In this document: one piece after another, positions 8,538 through 17,800 of the stretch
How the letters are laid out: every line of letters starts with the position of its first letter
Numbering within the stretch: position 1 is the first letter of the stretch
Assembly: GCA_035934405.1 (NCBI GenBank)
Contig: DASYXW010000089.1
Location: 62,001 to 126,000, forward strand
Source: DASYXW01 sp035934405
GTDB lineage: Bacteria; Acidobacteriota; Terriglobia; UBA7540
DNA: 64,000 nucleotides
Reading direction: 5' to 3'
Made by a program: the position numbers and the translations under genes
The notes under the pieces: generated by a model
Told to the model about the DNA's origin: nothing
The model's database searches: none
Seen by the model: only the letters and a program-made list of their open reading frames with translations

Positions 8538-9020
8538 ATGCAGAAGGATTCCAGGGGCTTTTCGTGGGTTGAGCTCCTTTTGATTATCGTCATTGTCGTG
8601 CTGTGCCTCGCGATCGCTCTCCCTAGCATCACCAAGTCAAGAGCGGACCTGAATACCATGGAGGCGATGCGGGACCTCCACCGGGTGATGAGCGCCGAGA
8701 CCAGTTACGCGGGCACCTACAACACAGGATATAGCCCGGCCTTGTCGTCGCTCGGTCCACCGCCGGGCGGCATGCCCACCGCGTCGGCCGCAGGCTTCAT
8801 CGACAGCGACCTCAGCGCGGGCAGCAAAGAAGGCTACACCTACGTCTACTCGCCCGGCCCCCGCGACTCGGATGGGAAGGTTGGCAGCTTCACCGTCACC
8901 GCCAGCCCCACCAAGCTGGGGAGTACGGGAAAGAGTTACTATTTCATGGATCAGACGGGCGTGATTCGCATGAATGGGAACTCCACCGCCAGCGCCTCGG
9001 ATTCGGCCGTCGGCGGCTAG
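8538..9020 (+). CDS. Type IV pilin-like (GspG/PilA-type) protein
   Basis: The protein has 160 residues. RGFSWVELLLIIVIVVLCLAIALP matches the class III signal: a short basic leader ending in Gly7, then Phe1, a conserved Glu5 and a long hydrophobic helix. SKSRADLNTMEAMRDLHRV-type amphipathic helix follows, then a soluble domain with GSFTVTASPTKLGSTGKSYY and DQTGVIR near the end, as in GspG-like proteins of Acidobacteria. Processing should occur at Gly7-Phe8 by a prepilin peptidase, which is not in this window. The tail is Ser/Ala-rich. AGGAGGAA (8527-8534) precedes the ATG. Its likely place is a pilus or type II secretion pseudopilus, but no assembly genes are adjacent. Confidence 0.85.
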   Translation: MQKDSRGFSWVELLLIIVIVVLCLAIALPSITKSRADLNTMEAMRDLHRVMSAETSYAGTYNTGYSPALSSLGPPPGGMPTASAAGFIDSDLSAGSKEGYTYVYSPGPRDSDGKVGSFTVTASPTKLGSTGKSYYFMDQTGVIRMNGNSTASASDSAVGG

Positions 9021-9021
9021 G

Positions 9022-9663
9022 CTAGGGTTCCTGCGCGAATTCCTGGGTGATGTAGAACATGCCGTCGGCGCCGCGCACGATGCCCACTCCGACGTGCGTG
9101 AACTTCGGATTCAGGATGTTGTGGCGGTGATTGTGCTCGAACCGCGGCTCGTTCATGAAGGCCGCCTCCGCCCGGGTCACGTCGCCGTATTCGGCGATGT
9201 TCTCGCCCATCCCCTGCCAGGCAATCCCCGCCCGTGTCACCCGCACGTCGGGCGTTGACCCATCGGGCGAGACGTGGTTAAAGTAACCTCGCTGCGCCAT
9301 GTCCAGCGAGTGCTCGCGAGCCACCTCGGCCAGCCGGTCGTCCCACTGGAGCGCGAGCGCCTGTCCTCCGGTCTCAGCCTGGGTGTCGGGTTCCAGGCGT
9401 TCTTGGTTCACCATTTCCCACATTTTCTTTTCCAGCAGCTCGATTTCCCCGTTGGGCGCGCCGGGCACGCTCGGCCTCGGAGGCGCCGCGGGTTTGAGTG
9501 CCTCCGCCGCGAGAGCGCGCGACGCGGTACCCACGAGGCTCGCCAGCAGGAACGCGGCGAGCGACAGGGTAAGCGTCGGCCGGGATCCCCGGAACCCGGC
9601 GCGGTTCTCCCTTGCTCCCGGCTTGGGTCGCTTCGCCTCTTCCCGTCTGTATCGATCTCGCAC
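9022..9663 (-). CDS. Secreted CAP/SCP-domain protein
   Basis: The start is set at the GTG at 9663, because GGAGG lies 7 nt upstream of it while an in-frame GTG 6 nt earlier would be too close. This gives 213 residues. A positively charged N-terminus and a hydrophobic stretch (LTLSLAAFLLASLVG) form a signal peptide, followed by a Pro-rich linker. The CAP (cysteine-rich secretory/PR-1) domain spans about residues 75-213. It shows MVNQERL, LAEVAREHSLDMAQRGYFNH with the conserved His, GENIAEY with the conserved Glu, and NHRHNILNPKFTHVGVG with the second His. Bacterial CAP proteins are extracellular or periplasmic and of uncertain role; the His/Glu cavity is complete here. Confidence 0.88.
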   Translation of the reverse strand: MRDRYRREEAKRPKPGARENRAGFRGSRPTLTLSLAAFLLASLVGTASRALAAEALKPAAPPRPSVPGAPNGEIELLEKKMWEMVNQERLEPDTQAETGGQALALQWDDRLAEVAREHSLDMAQRGYFNHVSPDGSTPDVRVTRAGIAWQGMGENIAEYGDVTRAEAAFMNEPRFEHNHRHNILNPKFTHVGVGIVRGADGMFYITQEFAQEP

Positions 9664-10240
9664 AAACACACCTCCGCGCCGGCGTCAGGCGTCAAGCACC
9701 CGCGTCGCAGCCGCTGCCGTTGCGCTGATTGTTCCGCGACTGTCAGTCTTGAATGCAGGTGGTGTGCCAAGAGGGTAGAGCGAGCGCTCACCGGTCGTGC
9801 CGAAGCGGGAAAAGGCTCTTCAGGCGCAGATTCCCGCTGCAAAGAGGAGGCTTAGGACGATGCAGAATCGTCACTACGTCACGGCCACGGCTTTTCGAGC
9901 CCAGCGTGGAGCCCAGGCCAGTTTCGGGCCGGTTTCATTGTGGGAAGGATTTGAACCAGTACGGTCCATTACGGGACAAGCCGCGCCTCCGGGGTCCCGG
10001 CCCCCCGGTTTTGATGGCGCCTTGACAGCAGCTTCAAAGCCCCGTAACCGACGCGTGAGAACTATCGCAGTTGAAGTTTCGTTATCCTGAGAGGAGGGTA
10101 AATTGTTAACTTCTTAACCTTTCGACAGCCATCTGTGCCCATCGTGACGAAGCACTCGAAGTCGTTCTCGCTTACTGACGCGATGACGGGTCGATCGCAT
10201 GCAGGGGAAGATTTCAGGATTGTTGCCGACGCCCGAGCCG
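9664..10240. other. Gene-poor spacer with one possible short reading frame
   Basis: No recognised gene lies in these 577 bases. The only coding hint is the short frame at 9860-10090. GCGGGA and TCCCGC around 9805-9838 can form a stem. A stretch near 9946 resembles a tRNA T-loop on the minus strand, but the arms do not pair. Confidence 0.5.
9860..10090 (+). CDS. Possible small protein of unknown function
   Basis: The frame encodes 76 residues. Its support is a strong GAGGAGG (9844-9850) placed 9 nt before the ATG, in an otherwise empty spacer. The sequence (MQNRHYVTATAFRAQRG and onward) is basic and rich in Gly, Pro and Arg, with no signal, membrane segment or known motif. It could equally be chance in GC-rich DNA. 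Confidence 0.2.
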   Translation: MQNRHYVTATAFRAQRGAQASFGPVSLWEGFEPVRSITGQAAPPGSRPPGFDGALTAASKPRNRRVRTIAVEVSLS

Positions 10241-11380
10241 CTAACGGCTGCGCCTCCCTGCGCCGGACCCGCCCGTTTGGCTTCGCGAGTCCCCTGTGGT
10301 ACGCGCGTCCGGCGTGGGGCCGGTCATTAAGCGAACAAAAAGGCGATACAGTCTCTGGGTATCCAGGTCTCTCTGGACGTGCACCAATTGCTCACCCAGT
10401 CCGGGGTTGGTGCCGGGGACCCAGCTCAGAGTGTTGCCGTAGCCCGCTCCATGGTCGACGTCCGCATCCATGTAAATCATCTCTTCCTTGGTGATGATGC
10501 CGGGATCCACCCACGCCGCCGCCGCCAGCTCATCCCACATGAACCCACCGGTGTAAGCATACTTGGAGACGTACTGCGCCACCGGCGTGCGTGCCCGCGC
10601 GATCTCGTCGATCATCGCTCTCGTCACACTGGTCTTGACCGAAATGTCCACCGTGGTGCAAGTCATCTTCGGCCAGGCGCCGTGCAGGACCTTGTGCGTG
10701 GCTTCGGGATCGAACCAGAAGTTGAACTCGCGCTGCGGCGAGTGCAGGTATTCCGGGTCAGTGGTGGAAGGATTCATGCTGCCGCCCATCACCACCAGAT
10801 CCTTCGTCAGCGCGGGAAACTGAGGATCCAGCCCCATGGCCAGCGCCAGGTCAGTGAGCGGGCCGGCGGCATAAATGGTGACCTGGTGTGGATACTTGTG
10901 GACCATCCTGACCATGAAATGCGCCGCGTCTTCGTTCGCCGGCTTCGTTGTCGGGCTGCCCTCCTTGAGCGGCGGGACGATAAAAGGATCGTGATATTTC
11001 CATCCGGCGTAGTCCACAAACCATGCGCCCATGTAAGGGATCTTTCCGTAACGCTTCTCCCACTGCTCGATTCCCTCCTTGCTGTTGACCAGCGGGAAAA
11101 CAGCGCCCGGGACCACCGGAATGTCGGTGCGTCCGATGATTTCGAGCATCCGCAAAGTGTGCGCAACCTCCTCGTCGCGCCAACCGTCTCCGGTGACCAC
11201 GGTGATGCCGAGGGGGTCGACGTCCGGCGATTGGATCAACACCAGAATTGCATCCTGGTCCGTACCGCCCGGGCCCATGGCGTCCTGATCGATAATCACC
11301 TTCCGTTTGGCTTGGCCCCAACCGAGAAGGCTGGCCGCCAGCATCCATGAGATGACAAAAACGGAACGAAAACGCTGCAT
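10241..11380 (-). CDS. Exported nucleoside hydrolase-family protein, Trp-Asp variant (NH1)
   Basis: The ATG at 11380 follows GAGAGGAG with 8 nt spacing and gives 379 residues with a Sec signal peptide ending near WGQA. The fold signature of inosine-uridine nucleoside hydrolases is clear: KVIIDQDAMGPGGTDQDAI with Asp31, Asp33 and Asp41 replacing the usual DTDPGxDDA, then AAGPLTDLALA, DLVVMGGSMN and REFNFWFDPEA. In the C-terminal motif the usual His-Asp is Trp282-Asp283 (FMWDELAAAAW). The calcium ligands look preserved, but the general-acid His is missing, so substrate or mechanism may differ. It is closest to the protein at 18658-19755. Order on this strand: receptor, glycosidase-FGE fusion, NH2, NH1. 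Ribose hydrolysis from a nucleoside is likely but unproven. Confidence 0.85.
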   Translation of the reverse strand: MQRFRSVFVISWMLAASLLGWGQAKRKVIIDQDAMGPGGTDQDAILVLIQSPDVDPLGITVVTGDGWRDEEVAHTLRMLEIIGRTDIPVVPGAVFPLVNSKEGIEQWEKRYGKIPYMGAWFVDYAGWKYHDPFIVPPLKEGSPTTKPANEDAAHFMVRMVHKYPHQVTIYAAGPLTDLALAMGLDPQFPALTKDLVVMGGSMNPSTTDPEYLHSPQREFNFWFDPEATHKVLHGAWPKMTCTTVDISVKTSVTRAMIDEIARARTPVAQYVSKYAYTGGFMWDELAAAAWVDPGIITKEEMIYMDADVDHGAGYGNTLSWVPGTNPGLGEQLVHVQRDLDTQRLYRLFVRLMTGPTPDARTTGDSRSQTGGSGAGRRSR

Positions 11381-11468
11381 CAGTCGAACTCCTCTCGTGT
11401 AGCCGATTACTGCTTCGTGTTCATCGCTCCACCTACGCTCTCGCTCGACCGGGCGCAGGCATTCCGGT

Positions 11469-12605
11469 TTATCCTGTGCCCGCAAGCCGTGAGATGAAGC
11501 TCCCGAAGAAACGCTGCACGCTAAGATCGACGGCGACGTTGGCATTCGGCATGAACGTTTCGCTGAAAACCGCGGAGCTCTCGCTTGCATTCGATGGTGG
11601 GGCGGACCCTCGCAGCGGCGCCCGGCGGTAGCCCACCGTCTCGCCGGAGGTGAACTGTCCGGCCGTCTCCACCGCCACGAAGTAGTTCTCGAGCTGCACC
11701 ACGGACTTGTCCAGGAAAGTAGCCACGGCCAGCGGGTCGTGCATGGCCGGGCCGCTGGTCCAGCCGGCGCGCCGCGCCTGCTCCAGGATGGCGCGTCCAA
11801 TCCTTGCCGCCGCCCGGCTCACTGCATTCGAGCCGCCTTCAAGAGTCTTCACGTGTGCTTCGGTCAGGATGGCTTTGCGGGTGACGTCGAGGCCGACCAT
11901 GGTCAAAGGGATGCCTGAGCCGAAGACAATGCTGGCGGCCTCGGGATCGACATAGAGGTTGAACTCCGCGGCCGGCGTGACGTTGCCGCCCGAGAGCGAT
12001 CCGCCCATCAGAACAATCTCGGCGATCATTTTCTCAAGCGGCGGATAGGCGCGAAGCGCCGTCGCGACGTTGGTCAGCGGACCGATGGCGATGATTGACA
12101 CTTCACCTGGATGTCTGCTCGCGACTTGGTAAATCAACTCAGCGGCAGACTGCTCCACCGGTTTGGTAGTAGGCTCCGGAAAAACCACGCCCGCCAGTCC
12201 ATTTTCGCCGTGCGCGTAGGTGGCGGTAACGAGCTTCCGCATTAGCGGCGCGCTGGCGCCGCGGGCAACTGGAATATCCGTCCGCCCGGCAATCTCCACC
12301 ATCCGCAGGGCATTGGGAAGCGTGAGCGAAAGCGGGACGTTGCCGGCCACCGGCGTAATGGCTTCGATCTTCAACTCCGGCGACCGCATGGCAAAAAGCA
12401 GAGCAAAAGCGTCGTCCACGCCGGGGTCAGTGTCGATGATGACGCGGCGCAGCGCGGCGCCCGAAGCGGGGGTGCCGGGCACCGCTTGGGAGAAAGGATC
12501 CATCGAGCCGACCCGGCCCGAAAGCCCTCCGAATGCTGCGCCGAGAGCGGAGGTCGCGACAAATTGCCGGCGGCTCAAACGCGGCCGGTCAGGTTTTGAA
12601 GTCAT
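11469..12605 (-). CDS. Exported nucleoside hydrolase, canonical (NH2)
   Basis: The ATG at 12605 is chosen because GGAGG lies 9 nt and GGAG 3 nt upstream; this gives 378 residues. PRLSRRQFVATSALGAAF is a Tat signal, so a folded, probably metal-loaded enzyme is exported. The catalytic motifs are canonical: RVIIDTDPGVDDAFALLFAM with the calcium-binding Asp cluster, AIGPLTNVATAL, EIVLMGGSL, AEFNLYVDPEAA and MHDPLAVATF with the His-Asp pair. Expected reaction: hydrolysis of a (deoxy)ribonucleoside to base and sugar in the periplasm. It sits between NH1 and the glycosidase-FGE fusion with short gaps (88 and 55 nt), consistent with one operon. Confidence 0.92.
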   Translation of the reverse strand: MTSKPDRPRLSRRQFVATSALGAAFGGLSGRVGSMDPFSQAVPGTPASGAALRRVIIDTDPGVDDAFALLFAMRSPELKIEAITPVAGNVPLSLTLPNALRMVEIAGRTDIPVARGASAPLMRKLVTATYAHGENGLAGVVFPEPTTKPVEQSAAELIYQVASRHPGEVSIIAIGPLTNVATALRAYPPLEKMIAEIVLMGGSLSGGNVTPAAEFNLYVDPEAASIVFGSGIPLTMVGLDVTRKAILTEAHVKTLEGGSNAVSRAAARIGRAILEQARRAGWTSGPAMHDPLAVATFLDKSVVQLENYFVAVETAGQFTSGETVGYRRAPLRGSAPPSNASESSAVFSETFMPNANVAVDLSVQRFFGSFISRLAGTG

Positions 12606-12660
12606 TTGCTCCATCCTCCAGTTCGTCTTGAGGTTCCCGAGGATTCCGCTCAATAAACAT

Positions 12661-14778
12661 CTATTCGGCATCCACGACGCAACGAAAGCCGATGGTCGCC
12701 GCCCGGTCAAGGCCGGGCGCCATCAGGAGATACTTGCTGTGCTGGTCCAGCCTGTATGCCTGGGGAAAATACCAAAGCGATCCCTGCGGCTGGTAGTAAC
12801 TGCCGCCCCGCAAAATCGCGGCGCGTGTGTGCTCGTCCTGATACTCATCGGTCCACTGCCAGACGGTTCCCACCAGATCCATCACGCCGAAAGGGCTGGC
12901 GCCGGCCGGATACGCTCCAGCCTCCGGCGGCGGGACGGCGCTTGAATCCCACCGATTTCCCCAAGGGTAAAGCCGCCCGTCTGTGCCCTGCGCCGCATAC
13001 TGCCACTCCCATTCGTGCGGCAGTCGCTTGCCCGCCCAGGCCGCATAAGCGCGGGCGTCTTCGAGCGACACCCAGGTGACCGGCCTCTGAGCCCAGCCCT
13101 CGGGATACGTGCCGCCGTGCCAGCCCCGAAGAAAGTTGTGATCGTCCCTGGGGTGATAGTGACTGGCATCGAGGAACTTCCTGAACTGAGCGTTCGTGAC
13201 TGGCGACCGGTCCATGTAAAACGGCTTGATTTGCATCCGCTCGAAGTGATCGCGGCGAGGCGAGTTTTCCCAGGGCATCTGCACGTCTACCCCAATTTCA
13301 TTTCCGCCCTCAATCTCCGTGCCACTCACCTTAAAGTCGAAATCACCGCCGGGAATCACGACCATACCTTCGGGCGCTGCCTTCACCGGTTTCGTGGGAG
13401 CGGTCTCAACGAGCTGTTGCGGCAGCCAGTGCCACTCGTGCGAAAAGCTGTGGAGAGGCCGGACGGAGAGTCGCTGCATGCGAGCCAGGAGTTGCCGTTC
13501 GGCGGAAGAAAGCCGGGGCGCGGCCAGGAGGGCGCCGTAGCCCCGCGGTTCCATCTCAAAGCTCAAAGTCGCTTGCGGGCCAGCGATTTCGGGATCCAGT
13601 TCAACACCGTGCCACAAGTCGTAGTAGTGCCAGCCGCGCTCATGGGCGACGCGGATTTCGGCGCCGCTGACAGCGTAACGGTTGCGGTTCACGATCGTCC
13701 AAAGAGTCTCGCCGCTGCCGGGGAACTTGCTGCCGAACACGCCCGGTTGCAGCACGGGCGTGTGAGGTTCCCAGTCCCGGCTGATGAGCACCGCGGCGCA
13801 AGCTCGCTCGATGGTCGCGATACGGCGCAGCGCCTCGGCGTCGCGGTTATCAATCTGGTTCCAGATGCCCCAGATGTTCTCCCAACTCTCATAGCCAACG
13901 CCGTTGAAAAAGGCGTGCTGGAGATCATCGGTCTTGTCGCGGGACCATCGGTCGGTGACGTTGACCATGTGCCGAGGCTCAAGCCACTTGTCAGCGATCA
14001 CCTGCGGCGCAAAAGGATACTTCCATCTCCGGTCGGTCTGGACAATCCAGTCATTCCAGCTCAGGTTGTCCCAGGCCAGCTCCTCTCCGGGACTGTCGGG
14101 CTCCACCTGAGGTTCGAGAGCGAGAGGATGACCCGCCGCGTCGGATGCCGTGCGAAAGGAGCGAGGGAACCAGTCCGTAGTATCGCCGTTCAGGCCGTCG
14201 GCCCCAATGGCGGCCATGAGGCGAGCCAGGACCTGCCAGTCGGGCATTGTTTCCGGCCTTGTTCCTCGGTCCCAAGGGTTGTAAGGGAACAACACCCGAA
14301 CGCCCTGGCGATGGAAGTCGTCAATCATGGCCTTCAATGCCTTGATGCCGCCGGGCAAATCGCGAACCATGTCGAACTGATTGCGGTCATCTATGCCCAG
14401 GTTCGGATACGTGGGCCAAATGAGAACGGCGTCAACTCCACCGTAGCGCTTCTTCAAGTCATCCAAGTAGCGGCTCACCGTGTACCGTTCCGTCGCAGGG
14501 TCGAAAAAATAGCGCTCCTGCACCATCATCTGGGTCTGGATGAAAGCCTGCTGGGTCCACTTGAGCGGCGCGCGCTGGTATTCTGCCCCGTCGTAGCCGA
14601 GACGAATCAAGGTCTCCGTTCGCCAGCTTTCGAGGTCGTTTAGCCAGGAAGCAAAATCAGAAGGCGCCGGAGGTCCGGGAATCAAGCCGTCAACGGGAGC
14701 GTACGGTGCGAATTGCGGCCAGGCCCGAGCCGCTCCAGCCAGAAAAAGAGCAAGCAGCAAGGCGATTCCCTTTGGCAT
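12661..14778 (-). CDS. Secreted glycosidase-like TIM barrel fused to a formylglycine-generating-enzyme-like domain
   Basis: The ATG at 14778 opens a good signal peptide (MPKGIALLLALFLAGAARAWPQ), giving 705 residues; no clear Shine-Dalgarno is seen. Residues about 40-330 look like a glycoside-hydrolase TIM barrel. They show GGVDAVLIWPTYPN, QGVRVLFPYNPWD and GADGLNGDTTDWFP, where the Asp residues at 199-202 are catalytic candidates. A beta-sandwich follows (about 350-425). From about 470 the protein is an FGE/SUMF1-like domain with GMVVIPGGDF, FYMDRSPVTNAQFRKFL, PVTWVSLEDARAYAAWAGKRLP, EWEWQYAAQG, YPWGN and a final TIGFRCV. The cysteine pair of sulfatase-activating enzymes is not evident, so the domain may only bind ligand. 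The gene follows the receptor gene after 86 nt. Confidence 0.75.
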   Translation of the reverse strand: MPKGIALLLALFLAGAARAWPQFAPYAPVDGLIPGPPAPSDFASWLNDLESWRTETLIRLGYDGAEYQRAPLKWTQQAFIQTQMMVQERYFFDPATERYTVSRYLDDLKKRYGGVDAVLIWPTYPNLGIDDRNQFDMVRDLPGGIKALKAMIDDFHRQGVRVLFPYNPWDRGTRPETMPDWQVLARLMAAIGADGLNGDTTDWFPRSFRTASDAAGHPLALEPQVEPDSPGEELAWDNLSWNDWIVQTDRRWKYPFAPQVIADKWLEPRHMVNVTDRWSRDKTDDLQHAFFNGVGYESWENIWGIWNQIDNRDAEALRRIATIERACAAVLISRDWEPHTPVLQPGVFGSKFPGSGETLWTIVNRNRYAVSGAEIRVAHERGWHYYDLWHGVELDPEIAGPQATLSFEMEPRGYGALLAAPRLSSAERQLLARMQRLSVRPLHSFSHEWHWLPQQLVETAPTKPVKAAPEGMVVIPGGDFDFKVSGTEIEGGNEIGVDVQMPWENSPRRDHFERMQIKPFYMDRSPVTNAQFRKFLDASHYHPRDDHNFLRGWHGGTYPEGWAQRPVTWVSLEDARAYAAWAGKRLPHEWEWQYAAQGTDGRLYPWGNRWDSSAVPPPEAGAYPAGASPFGVMDLVGTVWQWTDEYQDEHTRAAILRGGSYYQPQGSLWYFPQAYRLDQHSKYLLMAPGLDRAATIGFRCVVDAE

Positions 14779-14864
14779 GGCCGGGAGTGGACCCGAGAGG
14801 AGGCCGGGGCGCTTGTCGCAGCGCCCCGTTTTGTGAGCCGTCCTGGGAGTGGTGCCTGTGCGGG

Positions 14865-17800
14865 TCAAAAGATCAACTTCAGCGCGAATTGAATCAGCCG
14901 AGGGTTGTTGACGGTTGAGAATATCTGTCCGAAGCCGCCCTGGTTGGTTCCTTGAACGACTAACGATGTGCCCGGCAGAGCAAATTGTGGCGTGTTTAAC
15001 AGATTGAACACTTCAGTACGGAACTCCAGGTTCATCCCCTCTCGCCACGGCAGGGGGAATCTCTTGAACAGCGAGAAATCCACATTCTTAAAAGGCGGAC
15101 CGAACAAGGGCGTCCGCGTGGAATTTCCGAGCGTGCCGGGAGCCGGGTTGGCAAAACAACTCGTGTTGAACCACTCGTTGACCGTAGGATTGCTCAGGGC
15201 GCCGTTGCAGACCCGGTCCGGCCGGTTCCCCAGGCCCGTGCCGGATTCGTCGATGGCCACGCTGAGATACAGCGGAGAGCCCGAGGTAAAGTGGAGGATG
15301 CCATTGGTTTGCCATCCTCCCAGCAACGCCTCTGTTACACCGCTTGCGGTGGAGGCCCATTTCTGGCCCCGGCCAAACGGAAGGTCATAAGTGAAGCTCC
15401 CGGTGAACTGGTGTGTCAGATCGATGGAATTCAGACCCTTATCGGCGTTATGGCCTTGGTTAAGGGGAAAGTAGTCGATGCCGACAGGAGTGCCGAGATT
15501 GTCGCCCAGGCCGTTGTCAAACCCCTTAGCATAGGTATACGAGAGGAGCGCATAGAAGCCGTGATGCGCGCGGCGGGTTTCGGCTTTCAATTGCAATGAG
15601 TCGTAGCGGCTCTGCCCGCGGGGAAGGATACCGAAAATGTTGTTGAAGGCGGGATAGGGTCGCCGTTGCTGCAAGGTTGTGAGCGGTCCTGGAGGCGCGA
15701 TATTGAGGTTGAAGAAGTCAGTCGTCAGGTGGGCGCTTCTCGACGCCGCATAGCCGACGGTAAACAGGAACCCGCCACTCACCTCCCGCTGCACATTAAG
15801 GTTCCACTGCTGGATCGTGCCGAGCGGATAGTCAAATGGCCGGTTAAAGGCGTTGCCACCTACAAGAGGGTTGCTGATCAGGCTCTGCGTAGACGGCTGG
15901 CTCAGAATAGGAAAGCCCTGCGAAAGCGTCGTGACGGGCGTCACGCCGTTGGCGAAGAAGGCGAAGCTTCCGAAGTAAGGCGGATTTTCCCAGATATCCT
16001 GGGAGCCCTGGTTGAAGCCTGAATCGTGGAAAATCCCATAGCCACCGCGAACCGCCGTCTTCGTGCTGCCTCTCGGGCTCCAACTGAATCCAAATCGAGG
16101 CTCTAGGCCGCCGTAGTAGGGATTGACTCCGGCTGAGCCACCGGCATTGACCCCGGGAATCAACCAGGTTCCCGTTGCAAAGTCAAAGTTAGACTGGCGG
16201 TTGTGGTTCTCAGTGATCGGTGTCGTGTAGTTGTAAGCGAATCCCAAGTTAAGGGTAAGGTCAGGCCGAGCCTTCCAGTCGTCCTCGATATACGGTCGAT
16301 ATTGCTTCCAGCGGTGGCCTCGGGTCACGCCTTGGAACGTTTGATCGTGCTCGCCGAAGGTCGGAATGCCAACCAGCAGGTCAGCGATCGGAGACCCGGT
16401 GTTGGGGTCGAAGGCGCTATCAGACGTGAATTCACCGGTGAAGCCCAGGAAGCCCTGCCCGGCTGCGGCCGTCAAAATGTTCAACTGGTTCGCCCAGAAT
16501 CCTCCACCAATCTGAAAATGGTGATTGCCTCGTATATATTCGAGCGAGTCAGAGACTTGATAAACGTTCGTCCCACCTTGGAACGGCGAAAAGGTGCCTT
16601 CCAAGCCCCAGAAGCCATTGCCAAGAATGACGGCGAGCAGGTCCGAGCTGACGTCCGTGCCCAGATTCGACCCGGGTATCCCCAGCTTTTCGGACTCGTT
16701 GCTGCCGGTGCCGAAGTCACTAATGAAATCAAACTCGCGGTTATACCCCGCGGTCACCTGATTGATTAAGGTCGGCGAAAACAGATGTGTTTCCGAGATC
16801 GCGACGTTGCGATCGTGATTGGTCAGCGTGCGATTGGTGAAGTAACCACCAGGCTGGGCTCCAAAGCCCGGCAGGCCGGAGGGTTCGAACACGCCAGCCT
16901 GGTCGTAGCTGAAGTGAGCCCAGGCCGAATCCCTGGAGGAGAAAGTATGGTCAAGACGAATGTCTGCCTGCGGTTCGGCAAATCTCTGGATCGGCTGCGA
17001 AACATAGTCTCCGAATAACGTGCCAGGAACATTCGGTAGGGGAAAGAAATTGACAAGAGCCTGGCCAATGGGACTGATACAACTGCCGGACGCAGAGCCC
17101 GGTTGACAGGCGGGGATGGTGTTGTTAAAAAACTGCTGCCGTGTCGGGCTGGCAGGATTGAATACCGAAGCTCCGAATTCCGTAAAGACTCCCTGACGCA
17201 TTAGGGCGGTCGGTACCGTGGCCACGTTGGGAATAGCCTCCACGTATCGTGTGTCCTGAAAATCGAAGAAGAAGAAAGTCTTGTCCTTTTGAATGGGCCC
17301 GCCGATCGAACCACCGAAGGTGTTCTCGATATATTTGGGCGTCGAGGTCGCAAAAAAGCTCCGGGCATCCACGGCGTTGTTACGGTGAAACTCAAACAGG
17401 GTCCCATGATACTGGTTCGTGCCGTTCTTGAGTGTCACCAGGACGGTGGGGCCGCCGCGTCGGCCATACTCGGCCGAGTAGTTGAAGGTGAGGACGTTGA
17501 ATTCCTGAATGGCGTCGATGGACGGCAGAATGGAGATCGCGCCCGCACTGAGTTCATTGTTATCCATTCCGTCGAGGCGCCAATCCGTGCTGCTTTCGCG
17601 TGACCCGCCCACGGAGAGGGAGTAGGAACCTCGGATGGCCGTCTCACCACCGCCATTACCATTGAAGAAATCCCCAGCGGCGTAGGAGGTGGTGGCGCCA
17701 GGCGTCAGGATGGCGAGTTCGACGAAGTCGCGACCGTTCAAGGGCAGGTCCGCCACTTGTTGCTGCGGAATCACTTGCCCTAGCGTCGGCGAAGTTGTGT

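Noticed and set aside
9930..10020. Possible tRNA on the minus strand (GGTTCAAATCC-like T-loop near 9946)
   Set aside because: Only two base pairs of the T-stem form and no acceptor, anticodon or D-arm can be drawn.
10241..11800. Longer nucleoside hydrolase frame starting near 11800
   Set aside because: The extra residues overlap NH2 and have no homology; the ATG at 11380 has a Shine-Dalgarno and signal peptide.
13015..14643. Long plus-strand reading frame inside the glycosidase-FGE gene
   Set aside because: No domain can be recognised, while the minus strand has a signal peptide and two domains.
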